Assembly: GCA_002314755.1 (NCBI GenBank)
Contig: DCHC01000015.1
Coordinates: 1,555 to 38,115, forward strand
Direction of reading: 5' to 3'
DNA: 36,561 bases
Source: Faecalibacterium sp. UBA1762
Lineage (GTDB): Bacteria > Bacillota > Clostridia > Oscillospirales > Ruminococcaceae
Made by a program: the position numbers and the translations under genes. Below, piece by piece: positions 7,682-15,444 of this stretch (positions are counted from its first letter, which is position 1; every line of letters begins with the position of its first letter). The notes under the pieces are model-generated. The model saw only the letters and a program-made list of their open reading frames with translations, made no database searches and was not told the origin of the DNA.

Positions 7682-7765
7682 CCGCCCTTTGGCGGCTTTT
7701 ATAGGGCGCACCGCCCGGTGTGTCCGTGGGAGGCTTTGTACTGATGCAAAGCCGCAACTTACCAC
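7682..7765 (+). promoter_or_regulatory. leader upstream of rplK with an L1-binding (23S rRNA mimic) structure
   Basis: In 7726-7765 GTGG and CCAC close an internal loop (GA on one side, GCAACTTA on the other) above a perfect 7-bp stem GGCTTTG/CAAAGCC. This arrangement resembles the ribosomal protein L1 site through which L1 represses the L11-L1 operon. Upstream are two small hairpins, CCGCC/GGCGG (7682-7694, followed by CTTTT) and GGGCG/CGCCC (7704-7716). The assignment is by pattern; no covariance search was run. Confidence 0.65.
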
Positions 7766-7786
7766 AAAATTTGGAGGTGCAAGAAA

Positions 7787-8212
7787 ATGGCTCAGAAAGT
7801 CACAGGCTACATTAAGCTGCAAATCCCCGCCGGTAAAGCAACTCCGGCTCCCCCTGTTGGCCCCGCTCTTGGTCAGCACGGTGTTAACATCATGGCCTTC
7901 ACCAAGGCATTTAACGAGCGTACCCAGAAGGATATCGGCTACATTATCCCGGTAGTTATTACCGTTTATGCAGACCGTTCCTTCACCTTCATCACCAAGA
8001 CCCCGCCCGCAGCTGTTCTAATCAAGAAGAAGATTGGCATTGAGTCCGGTTCCGGCGTGCCCAACAAGAACAAGGTTGCCACCATCACCAAGGCTCAGTT
8101 GCGCGAGATCGCTGAAATGAAGATGCCCGATTTGAACGCCGCAAACGTGGAGAACGCTATGTCCATGATCGCCGGCACCTGCCGCAGCATGGGCGTCACT
8201 GTCGTCGACTGA
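7787..8212 (+). CDS. rplK: 50S ribosomal protein L11
   Basis: A 141-residue protein of the GTPase-associated centre. The N-terminal domain reads GYIKLQIPAGKATPAPPVGP followed by LGQHGVNIMAFTKAFN, and the C-terminal RNA-binding domain ends GTCRSMGVTVVD. Length and sequence are ordinary. TTGGAGG is 10 nt upstream. It shares its operon with rplA. Confidence 0.98.
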   Translation: MAQKVTGYIKLQIPAGKATPAPPVGPALGQHGVNIMAFTKAFNERTQKDIGYIIPVVITVYADRSFTFITKTPPAAVLIKKKIGIESGSGVPNKNKVATITKAQLREIAEMKMPDLNAANVENAMSMIAGTCRSMGVTVVD

Positions 8213-8226
8213 TTACCCCGATCATC

Positions 8227-8252
8227 GTGGGAGGAAATTTCCGATTTACCAC
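8227..8252 (+). promoter_or_regulatory. second, minimal L1-binding mimic upstream of rplA
   Basis: GTGG (8227-8230) and CCAC (8249-8252) enclose GA, a GGA/TCC hairpin and GATTTA. This is the same GTGGGA...TTACCAC frame as the element before rplK, in a shorter form. It ends immediately before the rplA ribosome site (AGGAGG, 8253-8258), a good place for L1 to block its own translation. Confidence 0.65.
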
Positions 8253-8265
8253 AGGAGGATAATAA

Positions 8266-8979
8266 ATGAAACACGGTAAGCATTATGTCGACAGCGCCAA
8301 GCTGGTCGACCGTAGCAAATTGTATGATACCGAAGAGGCTTTGAGCGTCATTTGCCAGACCGCTAAGGCTAAGTTTGATGAAACCGTCGAACTGCACATT
8401 CGTTTGGGTGTTGACGGTCGTCAGGCTGACCAGCAGGTTCGTGGCGCTGTTGTTCTGCCCAACGGTACCGGTAAAGATGTTCGCGTCGTCTGCATTTGCA
8501 AGGGCGACAATGTCAAGCTGGCTGAGGAAGCTGGCGCTTTCCTGGTTGGCGACGCTGATGTTGTTGCCAAGATCCAAAACGAGGGTTTTGTCGATTTCGA
8601 CGTGCTGATCACCACCCCCGACATGATGGGCTTGGTTGGCCGCTTAGGTAAGGTCCTAGGCCCCCGCAAGCTGATGCCCAACCCCAAGGCCGGTACGGTT
8701 ACCACCGATGTTGCCAAGGCTATCAACGAAGCCAAGGCCGGTAAGATCGAGTACCGCCTGGATAAAGCCAACATCATCCACTGCCCTGTCGGCAAGGCTT
8801 CTTTCGGTGCTGAAAAGCTGAATCAGAATGCCCTGGCTGTACTGAATGCAGTTGCAAAGGCTAAGCCCGCTGCTGCAAAGGGTCAGTATGTCAAATCTAT
8901 CACTTTTGCAACCACCATGGGCCCCGGTGTCAAGGTGAGCACCACCAAGTTCCAGGGCAACACTGTTGCTGCAAAATAA
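8266..8979 (+). CDS. rplA: 50S ribosomal protein L1
   Basis: A 237-residue L1-stalk protein. Family landmarks: KHYVDSAKLVDRSKLY at the N-terminus, ELHIRLGVDGRQADQQVRGA, LPNGTGKDVRV, the GRLGKVLGPRKLMPNPKAGT loop (domain II), and the C-terminal TTMGPGVKVS. AGGAGG lies just upstream, directly after the L1-mimic hairpin, so autogenous control is likely. No classical terminator is visible before the next promoter at 9012. Confidence 0.98.
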   Translation: MKHGKHYVDSAKLVDRSKLYDTEEALSVICQTAKAKFDETVELHIRLGVDGRQADQQVRGAVVLPNGTGKDVRVVCICKGDNVKLAEEAGAFLVGDADVVAKIQNEGFVDFDVLITTPDMMGLVGRLGKVLGPRKLMPNPKAGTVTTDVAKAINEAKAGKIEYRLDKANIIHCPVGKASFGAEKLNQNALAVLNAVAKAKPAAAKGQYVKSITFATTMGPGVKVSTTKFQGNTVAAK

Positions 8980-9011
8980 GCTGTTTTCGTAGGGCTTCTT
9001 ACGGAAAAAGC

Positions 9012-9040
9012 TTGACAACGCATTCACACAGTGGTATAAT
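9012..9040 (+). promoter_or_regulatory. sigma-A promoter of the rplJ-rplL operon
   Basis: A perfect consensus: TTGACA (9012-9017), 17 bp, TATAAT (9035-9040). It lies 33 bp past the rplA stop, so rplJ-rplL form a separate transcription unit. Confidence 0.93.
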
Positions 9041-9060
9041 ATCATTGTTATGTAATGAAT

Positions 9061-9150
9061 ATGTCGCTGTTCTTAAGATAGCAGGTGCCGCATAGTGCGG
9101 CATAAAGGGTCTGTCCACCTGCCGAGGAATCGCAAAGTCTTACGGATTTA
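9061..9150 (+). ncRNA. ribosomal protein L10 leader (autoregulatory RNA)
   Basis: The segment has the hallmarks of the L10_leader family: GTCGCTGTTCTTAAGATAGC, then CAGGTG...CACCTG pairing (9082-9087 with 9116-9121) around a GC hairpin (GCCGCATAGTGCGGC), then GCCGAGGAATCGCAAAG. The L10(L12) complex binds this kink-turn-containing RNA to repress rplJ-rplL. Confidence 0.85.
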
Positions 9151-9151
9151 T

Positions 9152-9202
9152 GCCTGTTTCCTCGTTGCGTGGTTTTCGCGAGAGGAAACAGGCTTTTTGT
9201 TG
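9152..9202 (+). terminator. attenuator terminator in the rplJ leader
   Basis: GCCTGTTTCCTC (9152-9163) pairs perfectly with GAGGAAACAGGC (9182-9193), followed by TTTTTGTTGT. Placed between the L10-binding structure and rplJ, it suggests control by premature termination. Confidence 0.85.
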
Positions 9203-9253
9203 TCTTATCTGCAGAGATATTAGCAACTTATTTGAGAAATGAGGTGAAATGAT

Positions 9254-9766
9254 TTGCCAAGTGAAAAGATTCTGTCTGTGAAGCAGGCTCAAACTGCCGA
9301 ACTGAATGAGAAGATCAAGGCTGCTGTCTCCGGTGTTATCGTTGATTACAAGGGTATCACTGTCAGTGACGACACCAAGATGCGTGCGGAGCTGCGTGCC
9401 GCCGGCTGCACCTATGCTGTTGTCAAGAACACTATGCTGCGTTTTGCTCTGGAAGGTACCGGTTTTGAGGGTCTGGATGGTATGCTGAACGGTACCACTG
9501 CACTGGCTTTGTCCGGTGAAGAGGATCCTATGGCTGCAGCCCGCATCCTGAAGAAGTTTGCCGATGCTCCCAACGCTACCCTGAACATGAAGGGCGGCTT
9601 CCTGGATGGCTCTGTTATGGACGCTGCACAGGTCAACGCTATTGCGAACCTGCCTGGTCGCGAGGGTATGCTGTCTATGTTCGCCGGTGCTCTTACCAGT
9701 ACTCTGTCCGGTTTGGCTGTTGCAATGCAGGCCTACGCCGACAAGCAGGCTGAGACCGTAGCTTAA
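9254..9766 (+). CDS. rplJ: 50S ribosomal protein L10
   Basis: A 170-residue L10, the base of the L7/L12 stalk. The N-terminal rRNA-binding domain includes IVDYKGITVSDDTKMRAELR and YAVVKNTMLRFAL; the C-terminal helix that binds L7/L12 dimers runs through LTSTLSGLAVAMQAYADKQ. It starts at TTG (9254): GAGGTG is 7-8 nt upstream, and the nearby ATG at 9249 is in another frame. Its expression should be controlled by the leader and attenuator directly upstream. Confidence 0.97.
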   Translation: MPSEKILSVKQAQTAELNEKIKAAVSGVIVDYKGITVSDDTKMRAELRAAGCTYAVVKNTMLRFALEGTGFEGLDGMLNGTTALALSGEEDPMAAARILKKFADAPNATLNMKGGFLDGSVMDAAQVNAIANLPGREGMLSMFAGALTSTLSGLAVAMQAYADKQAETVA

Positions 9767-9834
9767 TTTACGGGTTCAGTCTACCAAAACAAAAACAATA
9801 AAACAAAAATAAAAATTATTGGAGGGATTTTACC

Positions 9835-10206
9835 ATGGCTTCTGAAAAGATTACTGCCATTATCGAGTCCGTTAAGGGCTTGACTGTTCTGGAACTGAAA
9901 GAACTGATCGATACCTATTGCGAAGAGTTCGGTGTTTCTGCTGTTGCTGCTGCTCCCGCTGCTGCTGCCGCTGCTGCTCCTGCTGCTGAGGAGAAGACCG
10001 AGTTTGACGTCGTGCTGGCTGAGGCTGGCGATTCCAAGATGGGCGTCATCAAGGTTGTCAAAGAGCTGACCGGTTTGGGCCTGAAGGAGGCTAAAGAGCT
10101 GGTCGACAACGCTCCCAAGACCATCAAGGAAGCTGTTGCCAAGGCTGATGCTGAGGAAATGAAGAAGAAGCTGGAAGAGGCTGGCGCCAAGGTCGAGCTG
10201 AAGTAA
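9835..10206 (+). CDS. rplL: 50S ribosomal protein L7/L12
   Basis: A 123-residue stalk protein that recruits translational GTPases. Domains: N-terminal dimerisation helices (ITAIIESVKGLTVLELKELI), an Ala/Pro hinge (about residues 36-52) and the globular C-terminal domain with KMGVIKVVKELTGLGLKEAK. GGAGGG lies 10 nt upstream. A 68-nt AT-rich spacer separates it from rplJ. The terminator follows directly, and rpoB does not come next. Confidence 0.98.
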   Translation: MASEKITAIIESVKGLTVLELKELIDTYCEEFGVSAVAAAPAAAAAAAPAAEEKTEFDVVLAEAGDSKMGVIKVVKELTGLGLKEAKELVDNAPKTIKEAVAKADAEEMKKKLEEAGAKVELK

Positions 10207-10230
10207 TTCAGTTTAACATTCCGCTTTTAC

Positions 10231-10270
10231 ACTGCCGTACTTGTTTACAGGTGCGGCAGTATTAATTTTT
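10231..10270 (+). terminator. terminator after rplL
   Basis: ACTGCCGTAC (10231-10240) pairs with GTGCGGCAGT (10251-10260), one U-G wobble, followed by ATTAATTTTT. Confidence 0.85.
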
Positions 10271-10288
10271 AAAAGTTGCGCTGTCAGA

Positions 10289-10318
10289 TTGACGAAAGCC
10301 GGTTGTTCGTGCTAAAAT
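10289..10318 (+). promoter_or_regulatory. promoter of the GH28-like gene
   Basis: TTGACG (10289-10294), an 18-bp spacer and TAAAAT (10313-10318), some 50 bp before the start codon. Confidence 0.6.
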
Positions 10319-10369
10319 AACTGCGCAAGGCTGCCATGCGAAGTAATATGGAAAAGAAGGAGTTTACTT

Positions 10370-11836
10370 ATGTTTCATGTTTATTCTATGCCCACAGAGG
10401 AAACCCTGTACAGCGGTTACTCTGTCCGGATTTCCGCCGAGGGCCAATCGGAAGAAAACGTTCCGGTGCAGTTAGTTCGTTGTTCTGCCGTACCGTACAA
10501 TCGCCGTTGGCCCGGACATCAGCGTACACCCGACCAGGCAGAGGATTGCGGAATGATCCGATTTTGGATGGAGGGCGCGGTTACCCTTACGGTCACTGCA
10601 GACCGAGATTTTGATAAAGCAGAAATCCGGCCCTCTTCTAAGGGAGTTCAGCTTTCCAGAGCTGGCCATACCCTTACCTTTACCATTACCCAGCCGGGTG
10701 GCTATTCATTAGAGCTGGATGGTTACCATAACAATCTGCATATCTTTGCGGATGACAAACCGGAATACCAGTTGTCACGGGAACGGGATGTTTTGACCTA
10801 TGGTCCCGGCTATCATGAGGTGGGTGTGGTACAGCTGCACTCTCACCAGACAGTTGTTTTGCAGGAGGGAGCCATTGTCTACGGTTGCTTCCATGCAAAA
10901 AACTGTGAGGATATTGCTATTATAGGCCGCGGTATCATTGATGGCGCCCACAATCATGAGCGAATTTTATTTGAGATGAAAGAACTTGGCTACGGTGACT
11001 TTGATGTCCACAATGCCGAACGGGACCATACCATTCACTTTATTGGTTGTAAAGGCATTACCCTTGACGGATTTACCATCCGGGATTCCTTATGCTACAA
11101 TGTGGGACTGTGGGACTGTGACGATATTGAAATCTCTAAGCTGCGCATAGTGGGCAGCTGGCGGTATAATACTGACGGTATTGATTTCCACAACTGCCGC
11201 CGGGGACACTTGACAGACTGCTTTATCCGCACCTTTGACGATACCATCTGCTATAAGGGCCATCCCGGTTACCGTCCCTTCTGCGAGGATATTCTGGCAG
11301 AAAACTGCACGGTCTGGTGTGATTGGGACCACTGTCTGGAGTTTGGCGCAGAATGCTGTGCTGAAAAGATGCAGCGGTTGTATTTCCGTAATATAGACAT
11401 GATTCACTTTGTGGATATCGGCTTGAATGTGGGTAATGTGGATTACGGTACTGTCAGTGATGTTTGTTATGAGGATATCCGGGTGGAAATGGATGTACCC
11501 TGTGACCGCCCGCTGTTTCAACGCAATGACGAAACCCCATATATCCGCGAACAGGGGGATGATTATCTGCCCACCCTGATGTCCTGTTTTATTATCGAAC
11601 ACCCTGAATACAGCGAGGGCAGACAAGAGCGCGGTCATATCCGGAATATTACCTTCCGCAATATCGCGGTGACCGGTAAGGCCATGCCATCCAGCCGGAT
11701 GTTTGGTTTTGATGAGGATCATAAGGTAGAGCATATCCGGATGGAAAATATTACCTTTAACGGCCAAAAGCTGAAAAACGCAGAGGAGCTTAAACTCGAA
11801 ATTGTAAAATTCGCAGAAGACATTACAATTTGTTAA
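10370..11836 (+). CDS. parallel beta-helix glycoside hydrolase, GH28/polygalacturonase-like
   Basis: A 488-residue protein with an N-terminal beta-sandwich (to about residue 150) and a beta-helix domain. The helix contains rungs such as DIAIIGRGIIDG, ITLDGFTIRDS and DIEISKLRIVG. The motif YNTDGIDFHNC followed by FIRTFDDTICYKG resembles the NTD...DD acid pair of GH28 polygalacturonases. The later GHG and RIK motifs of classical GH28 are not evident; CDWDHCLEFGAECC lies where catalytic or metal residues might be. There is no signal peptide, so it is probably intracellular and acts on short oligosaccharides. AAGGAG precedes the ATG. It has its own promoter and terminator. Specific substrate unknown. 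Confidence 0.75.
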   Translation: MFHVYSMPTEETLYSGYSVRISAEGQSEENVPVQLVRCSAVPYNRRWPGHQRTPDQAEDCGMIRFWMEGAVTLTVTADRDFDKAEIRPSSKGVQLSRAGHTLTFTITQPGGYSLELDGYHNNLHIFADDKPEYQLSRERDVLTYGPGYHEVGVVQLHSHQTVVLQEGAIVYGCFHAKNCEDIAIIGRGIIDGAHNHERILFEMKELGYGDFDVHNAERDHTIHFIGCKGITLDGFTIRDSLCYNVGLWDCDDIEISKLRIVGSWRYNTDGIDFHNCRRGHLTDCFIRTFDDTICYKGHPGYRPFCEDILAENCTVWCDWDHCLEFGAECCAEKMQRLYFRNIDMIHFVDIGLNVGNVDYGTVSDVCYEDIRVEMDVPCDRPLFQRNDETPYIREQGDDYLPTLMSCFIIEHPEYSEGRQERGHIRNITFRNIAVTGKAMPSSRMFGFDEDHKVEHIRMENITFNGQKLKNAEELKLEIVKFAEDITIC

Positions 11837-11860
11837 TTTTCGCATAATTTGGTCAAAAAC

Positions 11861-11895
11861 AACAGCGGACAACCGTTTTCCGGTTGTCCGCTGTT
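11861..11895. terminator. convergent (bidirectional) terminator
   Basis: A perfect 15-bp stem, AACAGCGGACAACCG (11861-11875) with CGGTTGTCCGCTGTT (11881-11895). The minus-strand tail GTTTTTGAC is the better T-run. It separates two convergent genes. Confidence 0.85.
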
Positions 11896-11913
11896 ATTAA
11901 TAAAGCCTTCTTT

Positions 11914-12315
11914 TTAATCCAGCGAGGTATCCCGCGGATCGGCCTGTCGGCAGACATTGATATAGCCGGCGGCGTGCCGCGCTATCACAGTGACGGTGTA
12001 ATCACCGGAGTATTCAATTGGTAGCGAAAAACTGCCGGTAGTAATCTCATCGCCTCGATACAAAACACTGTCTCCCGGACCGGTGATCTTCAGGTCGACC
12101 TTGCCGGATGCTACAGAAAAATCTATAGCCAGGGAATCTCCGGCGGACAAAGTCAGAGCGTGACCGTCGGAACCGTTCATTCTGGTACAGCTTAGACGAT
12201 AACAGCTTTCATCCTTTTGCCACTCGCCGTAAAGAACCTGCCGGGTGTTCCGGATTGTAAGGATCGCAACAAGGCACAAAATGACCAGGACTACCGTAAA
12301 AATCTTTTTCTTCAT
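11914..12315 (-). CDS. small membrane-anchored/secreted beta-sandwich protein, function unknown
   Basis: A 133-residue protein not recognised as a named family. Residues 1-3 are basic (MKKK), then a hydrophobic helix (about 5-20), then an extracytoplasmic region of strands (HALTLSAGDSLAIDFSVASG, VDLKITGPGDSVLYRGDE, YSGDYTVTVIARH). This pattern resembles PPC-like or other small beta-sandwich domains that bind sugars or proteins. I took the ATG at 12315 because it begins with the signal-like MKKKIF; AAAGGGA lies about 11 nt upstream. A perfect consensus promoter and a leader of about 190 nt precede it, unusual for so small a gene. Confidence 0.65.
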   Translation of the reverse strand: MKKKIFTVVLVILCLVAILTIRNTRQVLYGEWQKDESCYRLSCTRMNGSDGHALTLSAGDSLAIDFSVASGKVDLKITGPGDSVLYRGDEITTGSFSLPIEYSGDYTVTVIARHAAGYINVCRQADPRDTSLD

Positions 12316-12430
12316 AATGGTGACTGTCCCTTTCACGGATTTGCGGTGTATACAGCGAAGCGGGCAGTAGGTGACTTTCTGTTTGCACGCTGTGCATTGA
12401 TATGTAGCACAAATCCTTTTTGATAAAGTT

Positions 12431-12493
12431 GGATCGCAATACTGTTTTTCAAACTTGACTATCCGTATGCATTATTCCCAATCATAGCGATCC
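12431..12493 (-). promoter_or_regulatory. structured 5' leader element of the small beta-sandwich gene
   Basis: Within the roughly 190-nt leader, GGATCGC (12431-12437) is complementary to GCGATCC (12487-12493), closing a 49-nt interior near the 5' end of the transcript. I do not recognise a known riboswitch in it. It could be a cis-regulatory RNA or a chance pairing. Confidence 0.35.
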
Positions 12494-12508
12494 TGTGGAT
12501 TTTGCTTC

Positions 12509-12537
12509 ATTATAATACATTACTGCAGGGCTGTCAA
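12509..12537 (-). promoter_or_regulatory. perfect-consensus sigma-A promoter (minus strand)
   Basis: On the minus strand TTGACA (12532-12537), 17 bp and TATAAT (12509-12514). It drives the gene starting at 12315 through a leader of about 190 nt. Confidence 0.88.
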
Positions 12538-12558
12538 GAAATCAATGAAAAGAAAAAT

Positions 12559-12587
12559 AGCCTGTCGGGGTGTAAAGCCGACAGGCT
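12559..12587 (-). terminator. terminator of the lipoprotein gene
   Basis: AGCCTGTCGG (12559-12568) pairs with CCGACAGGCT (12578-12587); the minus-strand tail reads ATTTTTCTTTT. Confidence 0.88.
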
Positions 12588-12614
12588 GTACAGTGTATAG
12601 GGGGCGTAATGTGA

Positions 12615-13205
12615 TTAGCTTTTTGCAGTTGCGTCAAAAGTTATTTTTTCTGCCGCAGTGACGGTGTCGCCGGAGTAGGTCAGAGAGAGGATATCACCTA
12701 CAGATAAATCGGCAACTGTGATTTTTTTACCGTTTTCAGTCAAAGTTATCTGACTGATATCTAAGATGATGGGTTCCGCCGAGAAGGTGGGCATACTGTC
12801 CGAAGGCTGCTGGTCAAGCCCGTCATTAGGGGTCTGCCCGTTGGGCATTTCGGGTTTATTTTCGCTATTGAAATCCTCCCCATCGGGCAATTGAGGCGCA
12901 TTCTCACCGCCAAATTCCTCCCCATCGGGCATTTGAGGCAAATTTTTGCTGTCAAATTCTTCACCGTCCGGCATTTGAGGCATCTCGCCATCCTCAAAAT
13001 GATTGCCGTCGGGTAAGTTGAACCGACCGCCCATGCCCATTTGCAGGGTGACCGTGTTGCCGTCAATCGCGGTAATCTGCGCCATGGTACCCATATTTTC
13101 AAATGAGAACTGTTCAGCTTTCTTTTTTTTGCCGCACCCGGTGCAGGTTGCTACTATCGCAAGGATACAAAGCCAAGTGAGAAGCATGTTCCACTGTTTT
13201 TTCAT
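12615..13205 (-). CDS. putative lipoprotein with 14-residue PDGEEF-type repeats
   Basis: A 196-residue exported protein of unknown function. The N-terminus has a hydrophobic segment (about residues 7-20) ending in two cysteines (C21, C24) followed by GKKKK, a plausible lipidation site. Residues 38-60 (GTMAQITAIDGNTVTLQMG) and the C-terminal part (ILDISQITLTENGKKITVAD followed by LSVGDILSL) look like split halves of a small beta-barrel of the DUF5666/OB type. Between them are about four and a half copies of an acidic 14-residue repeat. AAAGGTGG lies 8 nt upstream of the ATG. It is monocistronic with a clear terminator. The repeats would form a flexible acidic, Pro-rich linker at the cell surface; whether they bind cations or wall components is unknown. 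Confidence 0.75.
   Translation of the reverse strand: MKKQWNMLLTWLCILAIVATCTGCGKKKKAEQFSFENMGTMAQITAIDGNTVTLQMGMGGRFNLPDGNHFEDGEMPQMPDGEEFDSKNLPQMPDGEEFGGENAPQLPDGEDFNSENKPEMPNGQTPNDGLDQQPSDSMPTFSAEPIILDISQITLTENGKKITVADLSVGDILSLTYSGDTVTAAEKITFDATAKS
12849..13016 (-). repeat. 42-bp repeats within the lipoprotein gene (four units)
   Basis: Four consecutive 14-residue units (each starting LPDG or MPDG and ending PQ or PE), followed by a partial fifth beginning MPNG. The DNA copies have diverged, the middle two being most alike (shared MPDGEEF). Confidence 0.85.
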
Positions 13206-13352
13206 TAAAAATACCACCTTTCTGATCGACACAATACGGTTACAATTTGTTGACTGAAAAAATATAGCAAAAAAAGAAAACAGAAATGCGTAAAAAGAGT
13301 GATAAATATTTGAAAGATGGCTTTTTCATTTAGGGAATACTCTATATAGAAC

Positions 13353-13397
13353 AAAAAAAGGACTCGGTCTTCTCCGTATCGGATCAGGCAGAGTCCT
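13353..13397 (-). terminator. terminator of the nagB-DUF4965 operon
   Basis: AGGACTC (13360-13366) pairs with GAGTCCT (13391-13397); on the minus strand it is followed by TTTTTTTGTTC. Confidence 0.8.
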
Positions 13398-13413
13398 GTA
13401 CTTGCGAACAGCT

Positions 13414-15363
13414 TTACAGTTTACGGCCTAGTCCCCGCTTTACTAACAGGGGCATATAGTTGCCGCCCTGCACGCTGCGACCGCGAAAATGTACATATTT
13501 GCCGGTTTTGGTGTAGTACCAGTCTGAGAAGGGTACCCGGTCGGCGCTCTCCAGCACAAAACGAGCCACCGGTGCGGCTAGCTTTTTTAGTTTATCAGGC
13601 GCGTCAGAAAGGGCTGCACTCCACATGATCCAGTCACTTTTGGTGTAGGTTTCTCGGCTATCCAGTGGCGTACCGTAGTCATTTTCCATGGCAATATAGT
13701 AATCCACATCCGTTTCCAGCATATTCTGTTCAAACAGACCGGATCCGAATATTTTATCCCAAACCAGATTGTACTTCAGACTCCAGCCGTCCGCACTGTC
13801 AAAAACCAGCCGTGTGTGATCCCCTGCAGCGGCCCGCTTGGCCCAGCTCTTTGCCATGGCAACGGCTTCCGCATGATAGGTCTCGGCGACAGGATCCTGC
13901 ATCAGACGGCATAGCTGCGCAAAGGCCTCAATACCCATAATTGCCTTGGCGGAAAGGTTGGCGTTGTGGGCAAGGTGTCCGGCAAAGTCATCGGTGCAAA
14001 GCTGCTCACCGGGGTCTTCTCCGTACTGCTCCAGATAGCGCACCCATTTTTTCAAACTTTCCAAATAGGGCAGCGCAAAATCCGGCTTTTGGTCGCACAG
14101 GCAGACAGCGGCGGTCAGAATCAGCATATTGGCAGATTCCTCCACCGGCATCTGCCAACGGAAATCATAGGTATCGTTGTCTGCAGGGTATTGATAGAAG
14201 GCAGGATAAACTGCTCCATTGGAAAAGCGGCTGTTCGCGGACAGGCCGTAAACCTGCCCCCAGGCATAGGGATATCTGCCTACATCGTGGGGGGCAAAAT
14301 CAAATTCCCAGACAGGGTACTGCGCAAATCTGAACACCGGGCGAAGCATACCTTTTACCAGCTCTGGATTTTGCAGCAGATACATGGGGCTGGAGGGATA
14401 GGTCACATCCACTGTACCGATGCATCCGTTGGAATCGTTCTCCTTGGATAGGAAAATGATCTCGCCGTTTTCATCTGCAATCAGCTTATGGGCAGCAAAG
14501 GAGAGTCGGTAGCTCATGACGCATAGCAGCGCATACGCCTTATCCCCCAGCTTTTCGGCGGCGTTTTCAATTTTTTCGTCCAGCGCACTGCAGCGGCTAA
14601 GGGTTGAGGTCTGATCATCCAGCGCTGCGTCCAAAGCCTGCAGTATGGTTGCCCAACGGCGGGTCCAAAGACCGCGACGCATTTCCCCAAAATAGCAGAT
14701 AGAAGCCACATCGTCCATAGCTACAACAAGGGTGGCCTCAGTTGCCTCAGCCAAGGGCATTGCAGCGCGTAGCTGTCGCTGTTCCGGGTCAAAAATCAAT
14801 CGGGTGCCGGGGGCGCGACCGGCAAGGTACAGCCAACCCCAATCGGCGGTTATGCGGTCGCCGCTGTTTCCCAAAGGGTGCTGGGTTGCTTTGCCCATGC
14901 AGACATACGGGGTAAGGGCAGTGTGAAAGCTGCCGCCAGACAAATCCCCGTATGTCATGCAGACGGGGTCTGCGCTGACATCCAGTAGGACTTTGACGTT
15001 GCGTCCGGCACAACCGGTAGCGGTAAAGCGAAGATAGCTGACCGGGCGGGCGGCAAGCTCCGGGTCCTCAGCCAGCAAGGGGGAGGTGAAACAGACCTGT
15101 AGGGTAATGCCGGCAGCGGTAAAGAGAAAAGCGGTGGTGGTGGCAGTCAGCTCGGTTTGCAGTTGCTCGACAACCTGTTCCAGCGCGCCGTCCCCTAAAA
15201 AACGGTAGCGAACGCCGTCAACCTCTAACCAGCCCCGCAGTTGTTGACGGGCGCCGCCCCAATGCTGCGGATCAGCGTCGTAAAGAGTGTCAGCGACATC
15301 CCAGATACTGAAATATGGGTCATGGGTGATCAGCGGCAGTGCCGCACAGCGTTCAACTTTCAT
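13414..15363 (-). CDS. DUF4965/DUF5127 (glutaminase GtaA-like) protein
   Basis: A 649-residue protein matching the family annotated as glutaminase A-like (DUF4964-DUF5127-DUF4965-DUF1793). The N-terminal LPLITHDPYFSIWDVADTLY and the HWGGARQQLRGWLEVDGVRY segment are characteristic. The C-terminal part has YPYAWGQVYGLSANSRF, KSDWIMWSAALSD and VHFRGRSVQGGNYMPLLVKR, typical of the alpha/alpha-barrel glycosidase-like domain. Bacterial members often sit in polysaccharide loci, and the fold suggests a glycoside hydrolase rather than a true glutaminase; the activity here is not determined. There is no signal peptide. GAGAGGA is about 10 nt upstream. It is 81 bp downstream of nagB on the same strand and shares its terminator, so the pair is probably an operon for amino-sugar-containing oligosaccharides. 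Confidence 0.8.
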   Translation of the reverse strand: MKVERCAALPLITHDPYFSIWDVADTLYDADPQHWGGARQQLRGWLEVDGVRYRFLGDGALEQVVEQLQTELTATTTAFLFTAAGITLQVCFTSPLLAEDPELAARPVSYLRFTATGCAGRNVKVLLDVSADPVCMTYGDLSGGSFHTALTPYVCMGKATQHPLGNSGDRITADWGWLYLAGRAPGTRLIFDPEQRQLRAAMPLAEATEATLVVAMDDVASICYFGEMRRGLWTRRWATILQALDAALDDQTSTLSRCSALDEKIENAAEKLGDKAYALLCVMSYRLSFAAHKLIADENGEIIFLSKENDSNGCIGTVDVTYPSSPMYLLQNPELVKGMLRPVFRFAQYPVWEFDFAPHDVGRYPYAWGQVYGLSANSRFSNGAVYPAFYQYPADNDTYDFRWQMPVEESANMLILTAAVCLCDQKPDFALPYLESLKKWVRYLEQYGEDPGEQLCTDDFAGHLAHNANLSAKAIMGIEAFAQLCRLMQDPVAETYHAEAVAMAKSWAKRAAAGDHTRLVFDSADGWSLKYNLVWDKIFGSGLFEQNMLETDVDYYIAMENDYGTPLDSRETYTKSDWIMWSAALSDAPDKLKKLAAPVARFVLESADRVPFSDWYYTKTGKYVHFRGRSVQGGNYMPLLVKRGLGRKL

Positions 15364-15444
15364 AACCTATTCATCCTCTCTCATATAGTCCAGATACTGT
15401 TTTGCAGGCTAGCGAAATTCCGAACAAGATGGCCATAAAAATAA

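Noticed and set aside
10472..11872. Several antisense frames opposite the GH28-like gene
   Set aside because: The plus-strand gene has a promoter, a ribosome site and family motifs; the antisense frames have none.
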